This document shows positions 43,678 to 56,272 of a stretch of 64,000 nt of DNA, in pieces. Made by a program: the position numbers and the translations under genes. The stretch covers positions 12,983,476-13,047,475 of the forward strand of contig CM022665.1 of assembly GCA_012295275.1 (NCBI GenBank). The letters run 5' to 3'. Numbering within the stretch: the stretch's first letter is position 1; each line of letters opens with the position of its first letter. Origin of the DNA: Chrysomallon squamiferum. Taxonomy: Eukaryota; Mollusca; Gastropoda; Neomphalida; Peltospiridae. The notes under the pieces were generated by a model, which searched no databases, was not told the origin of the DNA, and worked only from the letters and a program-made list of their open reading frames with translations.

Positions 43678-45615
43678 AGCCAAATGCTGTAGATGGAACT
43701 AGTGCTTCAGACCCTGAGTGACAGTGTGACTGAAGATTTGGAATTCTTCACAACACATGACACTGTAGTTGATTTAATACTTAAGTAGTATCCAAATAAA
43801 GACTGATTTATATTATTAACATTGGTGCAAATATAGCTTTGAAAATAAAATATATGAAATGACATTAATGTATGTGTTACAAAACTTTGAATAAGATACA
43901 CAAGCAAATTAATAACAAAATCTAACGAAATAAAATATCATATTCATCTTAAACACTTGCCAATAGGGGCAATACACAATTCTCTACAAATGTACAAGCT
44001 TAACCACACAAAGGGAGAGCTTTACAATGATTTATTTTTCACTGGTTATGTTTAATTAACAAATATTGGTATTAAAATATAATAAACAAAATTAATGAAG
44101 TCATTCAGTCATGTGATTTTTAATTAACGAAATTAAGTCTATGTCATGTTCTGTTTTGTTTTCTTGCAACACTGAATAATTTTCTGTAACTTTATAACTG
44201 AATCTTTTTATTATAGTTAGTACTTGTTTTTCTCCTAATCATTATACGAAAATAAAATAGAGCAAACAACTTTTTTTTTCAACATACTTTTGTATATATA
44301 AAAAATAATAATAATTTGTGTATGTATGTGTAATGATAAGGGTGGCAGATAATGTGATATGATAATTTATATATGTATGTAACTCCCTAGTTAACTCACT
44401 ATATAAGTTACTCACAAAATCACTGTCCTAGGGACAAACAACAAAGATTGGGTTTCAAATCAAAGGTAATCTGTGATATAGAAATACTAGTGTATACAAC
44501 ATTGTAATTCTGGCATCTCCAAGAATGACAAACCGATCAGGTTCTTAGAACCATATTTACTACAAAGCATAACTATTATAATTATTTTACTTAAAATTAT
44601 GCCAAAATATTTTAATAAAGACTGCTGGTAAAAGTGGGCAGTAAAATGCATATATTATATTTATTGTCTCATCTTTAATATATAATATCTTAATTATTCT
44701 TTTTACTGATCTCGGCTGATCTGTAGCACATAATAAGTGAAACCATTATTAACCAGATATAAAAATGCTTACTTTCACTAACAATTATTTACGGTCCTGT
44801 CATGTCAAGGGCCAGAGTGCAATCCTTGTTCTTGGAAAATGTTCTCCTTTAAATTCTAAGCAGCAGTTGCCATATATGGCCATGTCACAGTCCCCAGTGC
44901 TCCCAATAGGAGTCAATCATTTTATTTTGCTAGCACTTCTCTGCTCAGATTACTTTTGTTAACTAATTACTTTAAAAACAATACTGACCTTAACAGAACC
45001 GGAAATAATGGTTATTATTTCTCTATTCTATATATGTGTGTATATATATATGTATGCATGTATGTGTATGTGTGTATATTTATGTATATTAGTTTTGTTG
45101 CATGTTATTCTGAGCCATACATGTAAATATATTTACTTGTTTTGATATACTGAGTGAATATTTGCTGTCATGTGCAAACATGTAAGTATTTGTATGTATA
45201 TCTGTATATATTTATTGAAATAACTGTGTAAGGATTACATATGCATGTAAATGATACATTACCAAAGAAATTATTTCAACAATAATAATAATGATGAAAA
45301 TGATGACAATAATAGCTATCATTATCATTATTTCATTTATCACATGTACATAATTGTAAAAATTTAATAATGTAATTCAATTTAATAATATAGTAAACTC
45401 AAAAAATACAGTTGTAAATCATGTTCAGTATGAATTGGTATAATTACTGTTTACTTATTACAGAATATTGGAAAATATTGTAAAAGTACTTAAAATACAG
45501 ATAACATTTCAACATCATAAAATAACGTTTAATTGCATTTATAAAGTTTCAGCAGTTTGCTGTTACATGTGATCACAGGATTTTGTTTTCTGATGAACAC
45601 TGATATTTTTTAATG
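43678..45615. other. Intergenic AT-rich DNA
   Basis: No gene recognised. It includes the 3' flank of the minus-strand death-fold gene and TATG-type microsatellites near 45030-45090. Confidence 0.6.
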
Positions 45616-48600
45616 CTACCATTTCTTTGCTCGTGACCTTCCTTTAGGTACACTCCGTCTTGGTACTGGTTCCTTTTTCTTTCTTGATGCCTGGCTGGAT
45701 TGAGGAGCACCTTGCCTCAAAATGTACTTGTCAATGAGATCCTCTCTTTTTATTTTTCCGAGAATATCTCGCAAAAGTTTTTCTGATAAATAAATAAAGT
45801 AATTAAGCAAACACAAATCATTATTATATATTATTATAATTGTTATATTATCACTGTTGCTGTTAATGTTGTTGTTGTTGTTATTATTAAACCAATGTTT
45901 GAACCCACTGACATTGATATATTATTCTTCAATCCATCTCCCCACAAATTTTTTTGAAATGACAGAAAATTGTGCTTGAAAAAAAATTAGAAGTCTAGAA
46001 TACATGAATGTTTTCTGAATGTCATTAAGAAGAACCAAAACTATAAAAAAAGAAAAAAGAAAGAATCTCACACATATATTTACACAGATACAACACCCCC
46101 AAAAACCCCAACAAAAAACAACAAAACAAACCCACAAGTTAAAAAACAACAAAAAAACTCTCCTTACAGTATTTCATGAGTTAATAGTGTATACCTAATT
46201 GTTCTTTCCTTCCAGCCTTTAATTTGCTTAAAACAGCAAACTCCACTAGACGGAATTGTTGAACTTGAAGCTGTTGTTTCTCAGTTTCACTGAGTATGAT
46301 ACCTTTGTATAGAGCACTCCATTCTTCCTTGGTTAATTCTATTGCCATGTTCCAAAACTTCTGCTGAAGATCTTGATTGATAAACTGTGACAAAGAACTG
46401 ATACCTGAAAAAAAAAAAAAAAAAAAAAAAAATGTTTTTGAATCTTTTTTTAATCCTAAGACATTAATTTGCCAAAATGATGTTTGAGAAAAATATAAAA
46501 ACTGAATACAGAAATATTCTGAAATGTTGCTGTACATTATTATTAGGCCTACTATTATTATTATTAGTGGTATTGTTGTTGCTGTTGTTATTTTTTATCC
46601 AATTTATAGGATTTATTTATTTGTTAACATTTCTTTTTTGTTAGCAATATTGCTTAAATATGTAGTATTGTTTGACCTCTAACACACAGCTACAGAGGGC
46701 AGTTTTAGTGGTTAATAGTTTAATTAACTGCACTGGTGATCTGGTTGTCCAGTCAGGTCATGATTATTCTTTATATTTTTGAAACACTTACCAATAAAAT
46801 TAAAATTGAAATGAACTGAACAGTTTGGTCCAGTCAGAAACAGAGAACTCTTCAAAAGGTAATTTTCTATCAGAAGGCTCAGTGTTCTGCTTTCCATCGT
46901 ACTGGCAATATTCCTGATATTTTCCAGTTCCATGACAAATTTCTGTCTTTCCTCCATTGCTGATATAGTGGATTTCACATCCAGAAGTTGTTTTATCAGT
47001 GACATATCACTTTCCTTGACTTCAGCCATAGACAGTAAATTTGTATAATGCTTTAAAGAACTGAGAAATTGTAACCTTTGTACTTCACAGTGATTCTGCC
47101 CATTCTTCACCACTTCAGTCGTTATGTTTAAACGATCTACTACTTGCAGTGCTTTGTTGAACATACGTTTGTACATCATTGCCTCTTCCAGTAACTCTGT
47201 TTTCTCCATTTCAATAAACTCAGTGTGCTTTTCTCTAATCTGCCCCAGTCTGTCTGTTTCCAGCAGCTGTGTTGAGCTCAGTTCCAACTCTTGTTTCAGT
47301 TTGTTTTCTTTTTCCATCAGATTTTTCACCTGCTTTTCCCACTCAGATTTTTCATCTTTTGGCTCTTGTTTTTCCAAAGGAATTTCTGACATGTAAAAGA
47401 ATGCAAGTTGTTAAAGGCAAATATTTCAACCTGTTATATTCTATACTTTATCTCATACTCACACTGTGTGCTGTATGTCATAGTTCTTTGATAATTTGTA
47501 TATAGTAATATGAAATAAATAAATACAGGGTTCATATTTTACCATGGCAATGATGGCAAGTGCTAGGCTGCCATCTTTACTTGCCTTGGTGTCTAAAAAT
47601 ATGGTTACTGTATGTGGTTTGCCTCTGTAACCTTCCCATAAATCTCGACTGTATGAGACAATACTGAGTAATCATGTGATATTTCATGGAATGAAGTCAG
47701 TATTAGGTTAATTAGGTATGTCTTTCATCCTTACTTGTAAACAAGAAAACGAGAAAGTTAGCTTGGCAGCTACCAAATATAGAGAACTTTCAATTTTGTT
47801 TTAAGGTTTAAGTGATTCAAAAAAACACTTGCCTTGCCTTAAGAAAAATAAAAATTCACTGTGTATACATGTGTGTGTACACACAAACAGACCAACAACA
47901 AAAAAGTCAAACACAAATATTAGACAACTATCTCTCGAATTTGAAAACCCAGTTATATCTAATAATAAAATAAGAAATCAAACTAGAATCACATACCTCT
48001 AATTGTAAGAATATCTTCAACAAATTCCACACTTATCCCTTCAGTGGTAGGTTTAAGGCTTTTAAAAATTTCTATACTTATTTCTGGAACCATGAATGTT
48101 AACAAAATACTATTAGATGGCTGGATTCCATTGAGGAATACAAATTGTAATGGTATGCAAAGTAGTTCAGCCAACTGATGTCTTTGCTTTTCTTTTTCTT
48201 CATTATTCAGGTTAGAAATGTTGCCTCTGATGTATACTTTGACATATCTGTAACCATTTGCTGAAAAATGTACATAATTACACCAAATAAAATAATCATA
48301 GCAAGGTTTTAATTCATAACAATGTTTAATATACTTTACATAATCTGGATGTTATGTTGTATTAATTTTCAGTATGTATGCCTACTTATCACTTTTTTAA
48401 TCCATGAAGCATATAATTGAAATAAACTGTGAATCTCTGTCAGTTTTGAAGACACATGTAGGCATAATAAAAGAGTAAAACATAAATGTACATAACTGGT
48501 ATTTTATAATACTATTCAACTCATTTAAACCTTGACTAAAACTTACACAATAATGAATACATTTTCTATGATTTATTCAAGCATAATTTAATAAAATGCC

Positions 48601-50851
48601 TTAAATTAGAATTAAAGCAAATTGAGATTCATCATCAATATTTAATTAATGTATATTAATCACTTACATAAACACCTGATTTCAGGTATTCAGTATGACA
48701 ATGACTTCAAATGCTATTTTTAAATATGTTTTATGAAAATTGTATTGCTTTCTTTATTTATTTGTTTGTTTATTTATCAATTTCTAGTAGTATGATCAGG
48801 AAATGATTATTAACTGGGATCCAGGAACTGACAGTAGTGATGATGACATTCCTGTAGACATTACCTGAATATTAACCCTGTGAACTGCTGAGAATGATTC
48901 AGATATGTACTTCATTTTAATGGCCTTTGTCAGTTTAATATTAGAACATTATGGAATTGTGAAGCACTCTATGTTTCAACACAATATTAAATAACTCAAT
49001 ATCTTTATTATTTCTTTAGTCAATTAATTAATTCCTATTTACCTGGCTTTTCAGATGGCATGAAAAAATACAGTGGTTTTTTGTCATTTTCTTTGGCAAA
49101 TTCAATAACTTTTGTTATGAGGTCTTTTCTGTTTATATGCCAAATAAGAACCTGCAGATAGAGAAGATTGAATCTGTTGATTTTCCCCATTTTCCTTAGG
49201 TGTGAAAAAAGATCTATCGGTTCTTTACATTTTTCAAGCGTCCTTTCACCAAATCCAGTCTCATCTACAGGTGAAAAAGAAAAATTAAGCATGAAGATGA
49301 CCAATGTTAGGCAGATAGCAACATGGACACATACACACACACACAGAGACAGAGAGAGAGAGACAGAGAGATGCAAAATACACAGATAACTATTAACAGA
49401 TCTACATGACTGAAATGTAAGAAATCACCAAACAATGAATTAAGAATTGTTAGGCATTCATTGACACAACCAACAGAACCAATCAACCAACCAAACAATG
49501 AAAAACAACCCACCCTTGACTAAGTGTACAATCATTTTATAATCGCTGCTGTCAAGATCTAGAGCTATTTTCATCAAAAATACTTTGAGTCCCCAATCTT
49601 CTGATACATCTGCACTTGATAAAATACGTCTCTCATCTGAATGTGCAGTAGTCTGTATAGTTTGGACAACTTAAAAAATGAAAACACAAACAAAAATACA
49701 AAACAATATACATATACAGAGTTAATTAACATAAGTTAAAACACCCTTAATATTTATCCTCGTTTTGTCCTTTATTTGTATCACAATCATCATCTTTATC
49801 ATCATATTTATCATTACATGTATTACTGTTATTATTATCATTATGATTATTTTTATCATCTATCTACCTCTTTATTTATTTATTTATTTATTTGTTTATA
49901 TGCAATTACCTTGCTGTTTCTCCATTCTACTGACTTTGTCTTTATATTCACTTATTTTTCTTGCTAGAGGGTGAAGATGTGGCCCCTTGTCCATTAAGAT
50001 ATTGAATATTAATTCAAATTTTTTAGCCTCTTTTTCTGTTTCAACTTTCTGGTATTCTTCAGTAGTTATTACTGATAATGTAAGTAATTTATTTGCTATG
50101 TCATTAAAACTGAGAGAAGTGGATTGTCCCAGACTCTCTTCAAATTCTCTGATATTTTGAAGATCATCTTCAGAAGGCAAATGAATATATTCTACAACAC
50201 CAAGAAAGAAGAAGAAGAAGAAAATAAATGGTAATAGTAATAATTAGTTGATGATGATGATGATAACAAAACGTTACTAGTTTTATTACAGTTACTACTA
50301 TTTCTTCTATTACAACTGTTATCCTACTAAAATTAACAAGACTAAATAAATCAGAAACAAATAAAAAAACAAATACGAAATAAAACACTGGTAAACATAC
50401 ATAAGTAAAATCATAATAAAAGACACTTTTAAAATAAAATAAAGATGACTAAGAAATACAACTACTGCTACTATAACTACTACTACTACTAACAGCAACA
50501 ATAAAACAGTAATACAACTACTATTTCTACAATAACTGCAACCACTACTGCTAGTGCTATTACCAGTAATACACACTGCCTACAATGTACACATAAATAA
50601 ATGTGTATGTATATATAAAATAAATTTTTATTTAAAAAAAATATATAAAAATAATAATAATTTGCTTTCATTTTTCTTTTCAATAACTTATTTTTTCTTT
50701 TCTATTTTCAAGTATAGATTAAAATAAGTTTATTCGTTAAAGTTTTGTTTAACCAGATTTAAAGAAAATAATTTATATTTCCACCCCCAAAAATATAAAT
50801 ATGCAAAAGAACGAATATTTTTATGCTACCTTCCATATCACTTTCTTGCAT
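45616..50851 (-). CDS. Multi-death-fold protein (CARD-like, DED, coiled coil, DD-like)
   Basis: Nine coding exons, read downward: 50851-50830, 50191-49910, 49669-49514, 49264-49043, 48260-47997, 47385-46792, 46404-46195 and 45782-45616, plus a non-coding exon ending at 51392. All are GT-AG and every coding intron is phase 1; 638 aa. Residues ~8-100 look CARD-like (NKLLTLSVITTEEYQ, NILMDKG). Residues ~127-213 are a death effector domain with the RKDL (RxDL) motif at 199-202 and IDLFSHLRKMG. Residues ~228-315 hold QLAELLCIPLQ and SILLTFMVPE, an unnamed module I recall from invertebrate death-fold proteins. Residues ~316-513 are mostly coiled coil. Residues ~514-605 (FWNMAIELTKEEWSALY) resemble a death domain. 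The tail is basic (KGRSRAKKW). Likely a cytoplasmic adaptor in apoptosis or innate immunity; no enzyme domain. No orthologue name is justified. An uORF overlaps the start. Confidence 0.82.
45782..46194 (-). other. Last intron of the death-fold gene
   Basis: A phase-1 intron between the two DD-encoding exons. AT-rich, nothing else seen. Confidence 0.65.
48261..49042 (-). other. Intron between DED exon and module exon
   Basis: AT-rich 0.8-kb phase-1 intron; no element recognised. Confidence 0.65.
50192..50829 (-). other. Intron 2 of the death-fold gene, trinucleotide-rich
   Basis: Contains GAA, GAT and ACT/ACA trinucleotide tracts. The reading frames across them are repeat artefacts. Confidence 0.65.
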
Positions 50852-50864
50852 TGTTTCTCTTCAT
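50838..50864 (-). promoter_or_regulatory. Upstream ORF overlapping the death-fold start codon
   Basis: A nine-codon uORF starts 13 nt before the main ATG in another frame and stops 14 nt inside the main ORF. Its ATG context (CACCAATGA) is at least as good as the main one (AACAATGC). Such overlapping uORFs usually lower translation of the main ORF; the effect here is inferred. Confidence 0.55.
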
Positions 50865-51387
50865 TGGTGACAAATTTACTTGTAAATCCTGTTGAATTAT
50901 TTCAACCAAACTGAAATAAATAAATACATTTGTAATATAGCTGAAATCTTAGATGAGAGAGAAAACCAGCAAGAAAACAAACAATAAATGAATTAAAAAA
51001 AGAATAATTACATAAATAAATAAATCGATTAAAAATTAAAAAGAGAATGAACGAAAAGAAATTCATAAAACACATGCTCAGAGAAAAAAAAAATTACGTA
51101 ACTTAACGAAATAATTTTATTTATTATTTTATTATTATTAATGACGATTACAATTGATTATATATTATGTCCATATAATGATATATGATAAAAACGCCAC
51201 ATTAATGATTACTACAACAGACTTAATATTAATAATAAAGTTAAAAAAATAAAAATAAATATATATATATTAAAAATTACGTTATTTAACTATAACACAA
51301 TACAGCTTTGAACTAGTAAGTCGATCGCATTATGTTGGTTATTTCGCTCTACTAATACGAACACGGAAAAGGAATAAAATAAAATAT

Positions 51388-51545
51388 TTACCTTGAATTA
51401 TTGAAATGTGCTTCAACACAGTTATTTACTGAAAGTATACAAGAAAAGAAAGAAAATTTAAAAATTAAAAAAAAAGAAAAAAAGAAAAAAGAACGCAAGA
51501 TGTAACAAAACTGGCGCAAAATGGTTACGTGAGGTGGATCAAGAT
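51388..51545 (-). other. 5' UTR exon / promoter of the death-fold gene
   Basis: Ends in TTCAAG|GTAAAT at 51392. It is strongly similar, in inverted orientation, to 55735-55905. Conservation between copies identifies the exon and its promoter flank. Confidence 0.6.
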
Positions 51546-51644
51546 GGCGTAATGTCACACTATTTCCTAGAAATCGACCAATGTCTGTACTTTCATTTTG
51601 TAGCACGTGATCCAAACTTAGGAACTACAGATATATATAATACA

Positions 51645-51833
51645 CATGGCCGTAACTACTTTGAGGCAAATGAGGCAAATGCCTTACACCGAAATTGACG
51701 ATTTAATTTTTTATACAAAGATTTTATTTTAAAAATATAAAATATTAATATCTATTCCAATAGAAGTGATATCCACTGAATGAATTCGTTTTTGTCTACA
51801 GTTACCGTTTGAAGCCCCATAGTTACGTCCATG
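51645..51833. mobile_element. Short MITE with imperfect terminal inverted repeats
   Basis: Left end CATGGCCGTAACTACTT; reverse complement of the right end CATGGACGTAACTATGG (14 of 17). About 189 bp, no coding capacity. The GGCGTAACTA-type end is common in animal DNA transposons. Confidence 0.65.
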
Positions 51834-52226
51834 ATACGTACAGATGTTGAATAACTAATCAGAAAAACAGATGTAATATTTAATACAATTTTATAATAGG
51901 AAAGAAAATGTGTCGTGATATTGTAAAACGTACTGCGAAAAGTTCCATTAATCACTCGACCAATAAATAAATAAACAAAATGAAATACAACAACAAGAAT
52001 AACAACAACCACAACAAGAACAATTTAAATAATAATAATAATAATGATAAATATCTTTGAAATACTAAATAAATAAAAATAATCCATTAAATTGAGTTCA
52101 CCAAAAAAATACTTCTTGATTTCAATAGTTTTACGTAGGAATAGTTACTGGCATTTAATTGCAAAATATTTTATATTTTATAGAGAATATAATTGAAATT
52201 AATCAGTGGTTGTTGATATATACCCA

Positions 52227-52316
<90 letters not shown>

Positions 52317-52590
52317 ATGGTGATGATGATGATGACAGCAGAACATTATTTATAATAAATAAATAAATAATGATCAGTATATTTACTGTTATGAAACCGT
52401 ATTTAACCAGTATCTTCCTTTGTAACCTAATGTCACGTTTGTCTACTTCGATCATATATTTACATAAAATAAAAACAAAATTTATAATTACCTTGTTTGT
52501 TGAATGTTTAAAGTGTTTAAATATCTAGTAACAATGATCACATTATTAATAATAAAAGGGGAAAAAAGCAGAGAAAATGAGGGAAATGAA
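51834..52590. other. Spacer with a long compound microsatellite
   Basis: No gene. Contains (AAT)n at 52228-52274 followed by (AGT)n to about 52316. Confidence 0.7.
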
Positions 52591-53600
52591 ACTAAGAACC
52601 ATATATGTTATTTTGTTTGGGGTCAGTTTTCCTGGTAACAGCCAATCGCTGCAGTGCACAGCTTGGCCTGTTTAATGTAAATACTGGAGCCGGCACTATG
52701 CACGCTGAAAATACAAATGCTTTCCAAATACAAATACACTGTTGTTCAAAGGAATGTAATATGCAACATTTCCTATTTCCAATGCACAATTTGTTTTTAT
52801 TTTGATGAAGATGTGCGATTTTTATTTTGCTAATCTTTTTGAAGAATAATGATGCCAAAAAAAAATCCTTGATCAAGAATACCTTTTGAAAAAAGTGGTT
52901 TCTGCACTTTCAAATGAACAATACTCCGTTGGCATCACGTGCTTAACGCGGGGAGCGTTAAAAGACCTGCTCGTAAACTTCCACAGCGATAAACATTCTG
53001 GCTATGCAAGCGTGGTAATGGGCTGTGGAGGGAGCTACGAGCGACGGATGTCTATTATGAGATATACCTTGAAAAAATAATAGAATGCAGCAATAAAAGG
53101 AGCATTAATAATTTTCTTTTGTTTTCAAGAAGATAAAACATACTTACATTTTTTGTTCGAGAAAGCTGATGTTAGTGACTTCAAAGGAGGTAATTTGTGA
53201 TCGCCAGTTTGAGTTTGACTTTAATATTTGTAATTGCATATGTTTTCATAAAAAGGTTTTCTTATAGTATAATAAAAAAAAAAAAATAGAACATCAGGCT
53301 GAAGGAAATGATAAATTAGCTTGTGTTGAAAGTTGTCAGATGTTAACATCAGATAGTCGCATGTGGAAACTGGATAATCTTCAAGAACTTGATAATGTCC
53401 TTGAGAAATGCAAACTGAAATATTCTTTGCTTTATAAGCATACTCCTCTGTTAGAATAGATGGTCAAGTGAACCGTATCTTGCCGTACAGCTGAAATGAG
53501 CTCAGTCGTTTGACCACGACCTCCTAGTGAACATACCCAATGTTTAGTAATGTTTGTGATTTGAAGTATGTCTTGTAACATCTCTTTACAGAGGCATTTT
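52591..53600. other. Unassigned region with short open frames
   Basis: Base composition is less AT-biased than its surroundings. Plus-strand frames at 52886-53080 (64 aa) and 53289-53459 (about 56 codons, including ESCQMLTSDSRMWKLDNLQE) look more protein-like than neighbouring frames. I recognise no family and see no clear splice links. Possibly relics of a transposon or of the duplicated locus. Confidence 0.3.
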
Positions 53601-53939
53601 CACTGTAAACAAAATCGAATTATAATTACGCATTTTACTACATTTTAAAATACTGAAAGAAAATGCTGCCCAATTTTGGGGCATTAACAGCCATTTTTGG
53701 AGAGCCACTAGATCTCAGCTTGGGATGAATATGGGAAAAAATTAGAAGTATTTATAGGTTAAATGCTTGAAATCTGTGCAAAAAACTGTAAAAGATACGA
53801 GCTACTAAAATAAGCATTCTCTGAAAAAGAATGTTGTTGTTGTTGTTGATTTTGTTCTTGTTACTGAAACATTGGAGAGCCATACCTTTGTTGGAATATA
53901 GATAGAAAAACTATTTTTTCTTCTTTTAAAAAAAAAAAT

Positions 53940-53950
53940 TATATTTCATT

Positions 53951-53981
<31 letters not shown>

Positions 53982-54020
53982 GTTAGTTAGTTAGTTTTTT
54001 TTTTTTTTTTTTTTTTTTTT
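53940..54020. repeat. (TTTA)n and poly(T) tract
   Basis: ATTT and AGTT tetranucleotides followed by about 23 T. Confidence 0.9.
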
Positions 54021-54151
54021 ATAAAAGTAATATTCCTATTAATGTAAAATGATATTATTTTAGGCGTTTGAGATCAAAATAATCATGCTTAGCAATTTTC
54101 ATCAAAATCGGAATTACTCTGGTTACAGTTTTGACACAGAATGACCCATGT

Positions 54152-54332
54152 CAGGGGCGTATGTACAGAAAACAGGGCCTTTGGCAAGCACTCGGATTGC
54201 ACCCCCGTGGAAACATCTAATACCGACCTTTCAGATAACTTTACCATAAAATCAGCTCAGAAATACCAGTCACGTTTAATAGAAAGTGCTCTGTGACACC
54301 CAAATACTTGCTGTATTTTAGCTATGCCACTG
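54152..54332. mobile_element. hAT-like MITE with 8-bp target duplication
   Basis: Left end CAGGGGCGTATGTA; reverse complement of the right end CAGTGGCATAGCTA. Flanking octamers acccatgt and acacatgc agree at 6 of 8 positions, the hAT duplication length. The 181-bp interior is non-coding. Confidence 0.7.
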
Positions 54333-55079
54333 ACACATGCACGTGAAGTTCGAAGTTCATCGATATAAACCACACACACAGACACATTACCCCATCATCA
54401 TCATCATCCTCACATATCAAACGAATGAACTAATATTTCTAGAATTTATTCTTTCGACATTTATTTTCATTGCAACCTGACTTTTCATTTACAGTAGGAC
54501 TGGCGGATGATAAGTGCATTGCTAGGAAACCATCTCATACTGTTGTAAAGGTCGTTTATAGAGGTCTTCAAGTAAAATGCCATTTTATTTGTTTTAAACA
54601 AAAATATTTCTACCCGTTAAAAATTTATTTTTATTCTGCATTTTTTATATTTACTTTAAGTAGTAATACTTATGCAAATCTTTGCGAGTATTATATATTT
54701 CAGCAATTCAAGGTAAAAAAAAATTCTTGTTCTTCATCACTATTATTATTATCATTATTTTATCAATTTTATATTCAATTTCTGTTGCATAATACGGACA
54801 AAATAGTTTACTAGGTATTAAACTGTTATGTGAAAATTCTTTTATACTTTATTAGATTGAACTAATTTTGATTGTTTTTCATATCCGATTTGATGATTTT
54901 ACAGGATGACGGTGCGTTTCCAGTTACATTATTTTCTAAAATATATGAAAGACTTTTGTATTTTCTTTCATTCATTTTGTTAATATTAACCTCAGAATAT
55001 GAATTAACAACATCAGCAGCAGTGGAAACAACTACGTGAAAATGATAAGAATAAATACTACTACTTCCATAGCTTCTGC

Positions 55080-55111
55080 TGCTGTTGCTATTATTACCAC
55101 TATTACTACCA

Positions 55112-55145
<34 letters not shown>

Positions 55146-55735
55146 GTAATAATAATAATTAATATTCTATGATGATAATGATTATAGTTACAATAATAAT
55201 TATTATAACAATAGTAAGTATAACAATAAATAAATAATGATGATGAGATAATAACAGTATATTTGTGAATCTTATATCAGTATTATAAATAGTACAATCA
55301 GTTCTGCATAATCATCATGTGTAATGATTTAATAAATTGTGCATTGCAGACTATAAACAACTCAACAGTACATGTTATTACCGGTTTTTATTGTTTTTGT
55401 TTTTTTGGTTTCATCTGATCTTTGTCATTACCTCCCTATTGATCATTAATTCGTATTAATTCAACAGATGGAGATAATTATACATTTTCTTTTTAATTAT
55501 ACATAAATACTTGTAATCGATTCAGGCAAACATGACGTTAGGGTAAAAATTGAGGTCACAGTTAATACGTACTGTTGAAATACTGATTTATAATGATGAC
55601 GATTATGATGGTGATAATAATAATAAAGTTTATTAAAATATATCTGTTTATTTATTTATTTATTTATTTTTTTTTTTTTGAGAGTTATTACAGTATTAAT
55701 TTTATTCATAATGAAAGTAGAAATATTGGCCATTG
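55080..55735. other. AT-rich spacer with AAT arrays
   Basis: No gene seen. AAT array near 55113-55145; poly(T) near 55666-55679. Confidence 0.65.
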
Positions 55736-56218
55736 TGAGATCTCGTGATCTAGACCCACCTCATGTAACCGAGCATTTTGTGCCTGTTTTGTTACATCTT
55801 TTTATCTTTCTTTTTCTTATATTTGCTCATTTTATTCATTTCTTGTATACTTTCTGTAAATAACTATGTTGGAGCATATTTCAATAATTCAATGTAACAA
55901 TTTTGGTTTATCTTTATTTGTATTAGTACAAGGAAATAACCTAAATAATGAGATCGATTTAATAGGTCAAACCTGTGTTGTGTGATACAATCATTGATCG
56001 TCTGGTAACTATTCTTAATTATATTTATTTATTTATTTATTTATTTATTTGTCACTTCATTCATTCTTTCTTTTTTATTTGTTATTTCTTTCTTTCTTTC
56101 CTTATTCAATAAATTATATTACTTATAGTACATAATTATAGTTAATCAAAGGCTGTTGTACATGTTTTCCTGTTCATGAAAAAAGTTTATATAAAAGGCC
56201 GTGCTCATTAAAAAAAAA

Positions 56219-56229
56219 ATAAATAAATA

Positions 56230-56272
<43 letters not shown>
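56219..56272. repeat. (AAAT)n(AAT)n microsatellite
   Basis: Tetra- then trinucleotide repeats just upstream of the CARD-like exon of the inverted copy. Confidence 0.9.

Noticed and set aside
51388-51615. 75-aa frame in the first exon of the death-fold gene
   Set aside because: It overlaps the conserved non-coding first exon and its poly(T) promoter tract. The paralogous stretch does not keep the frame.
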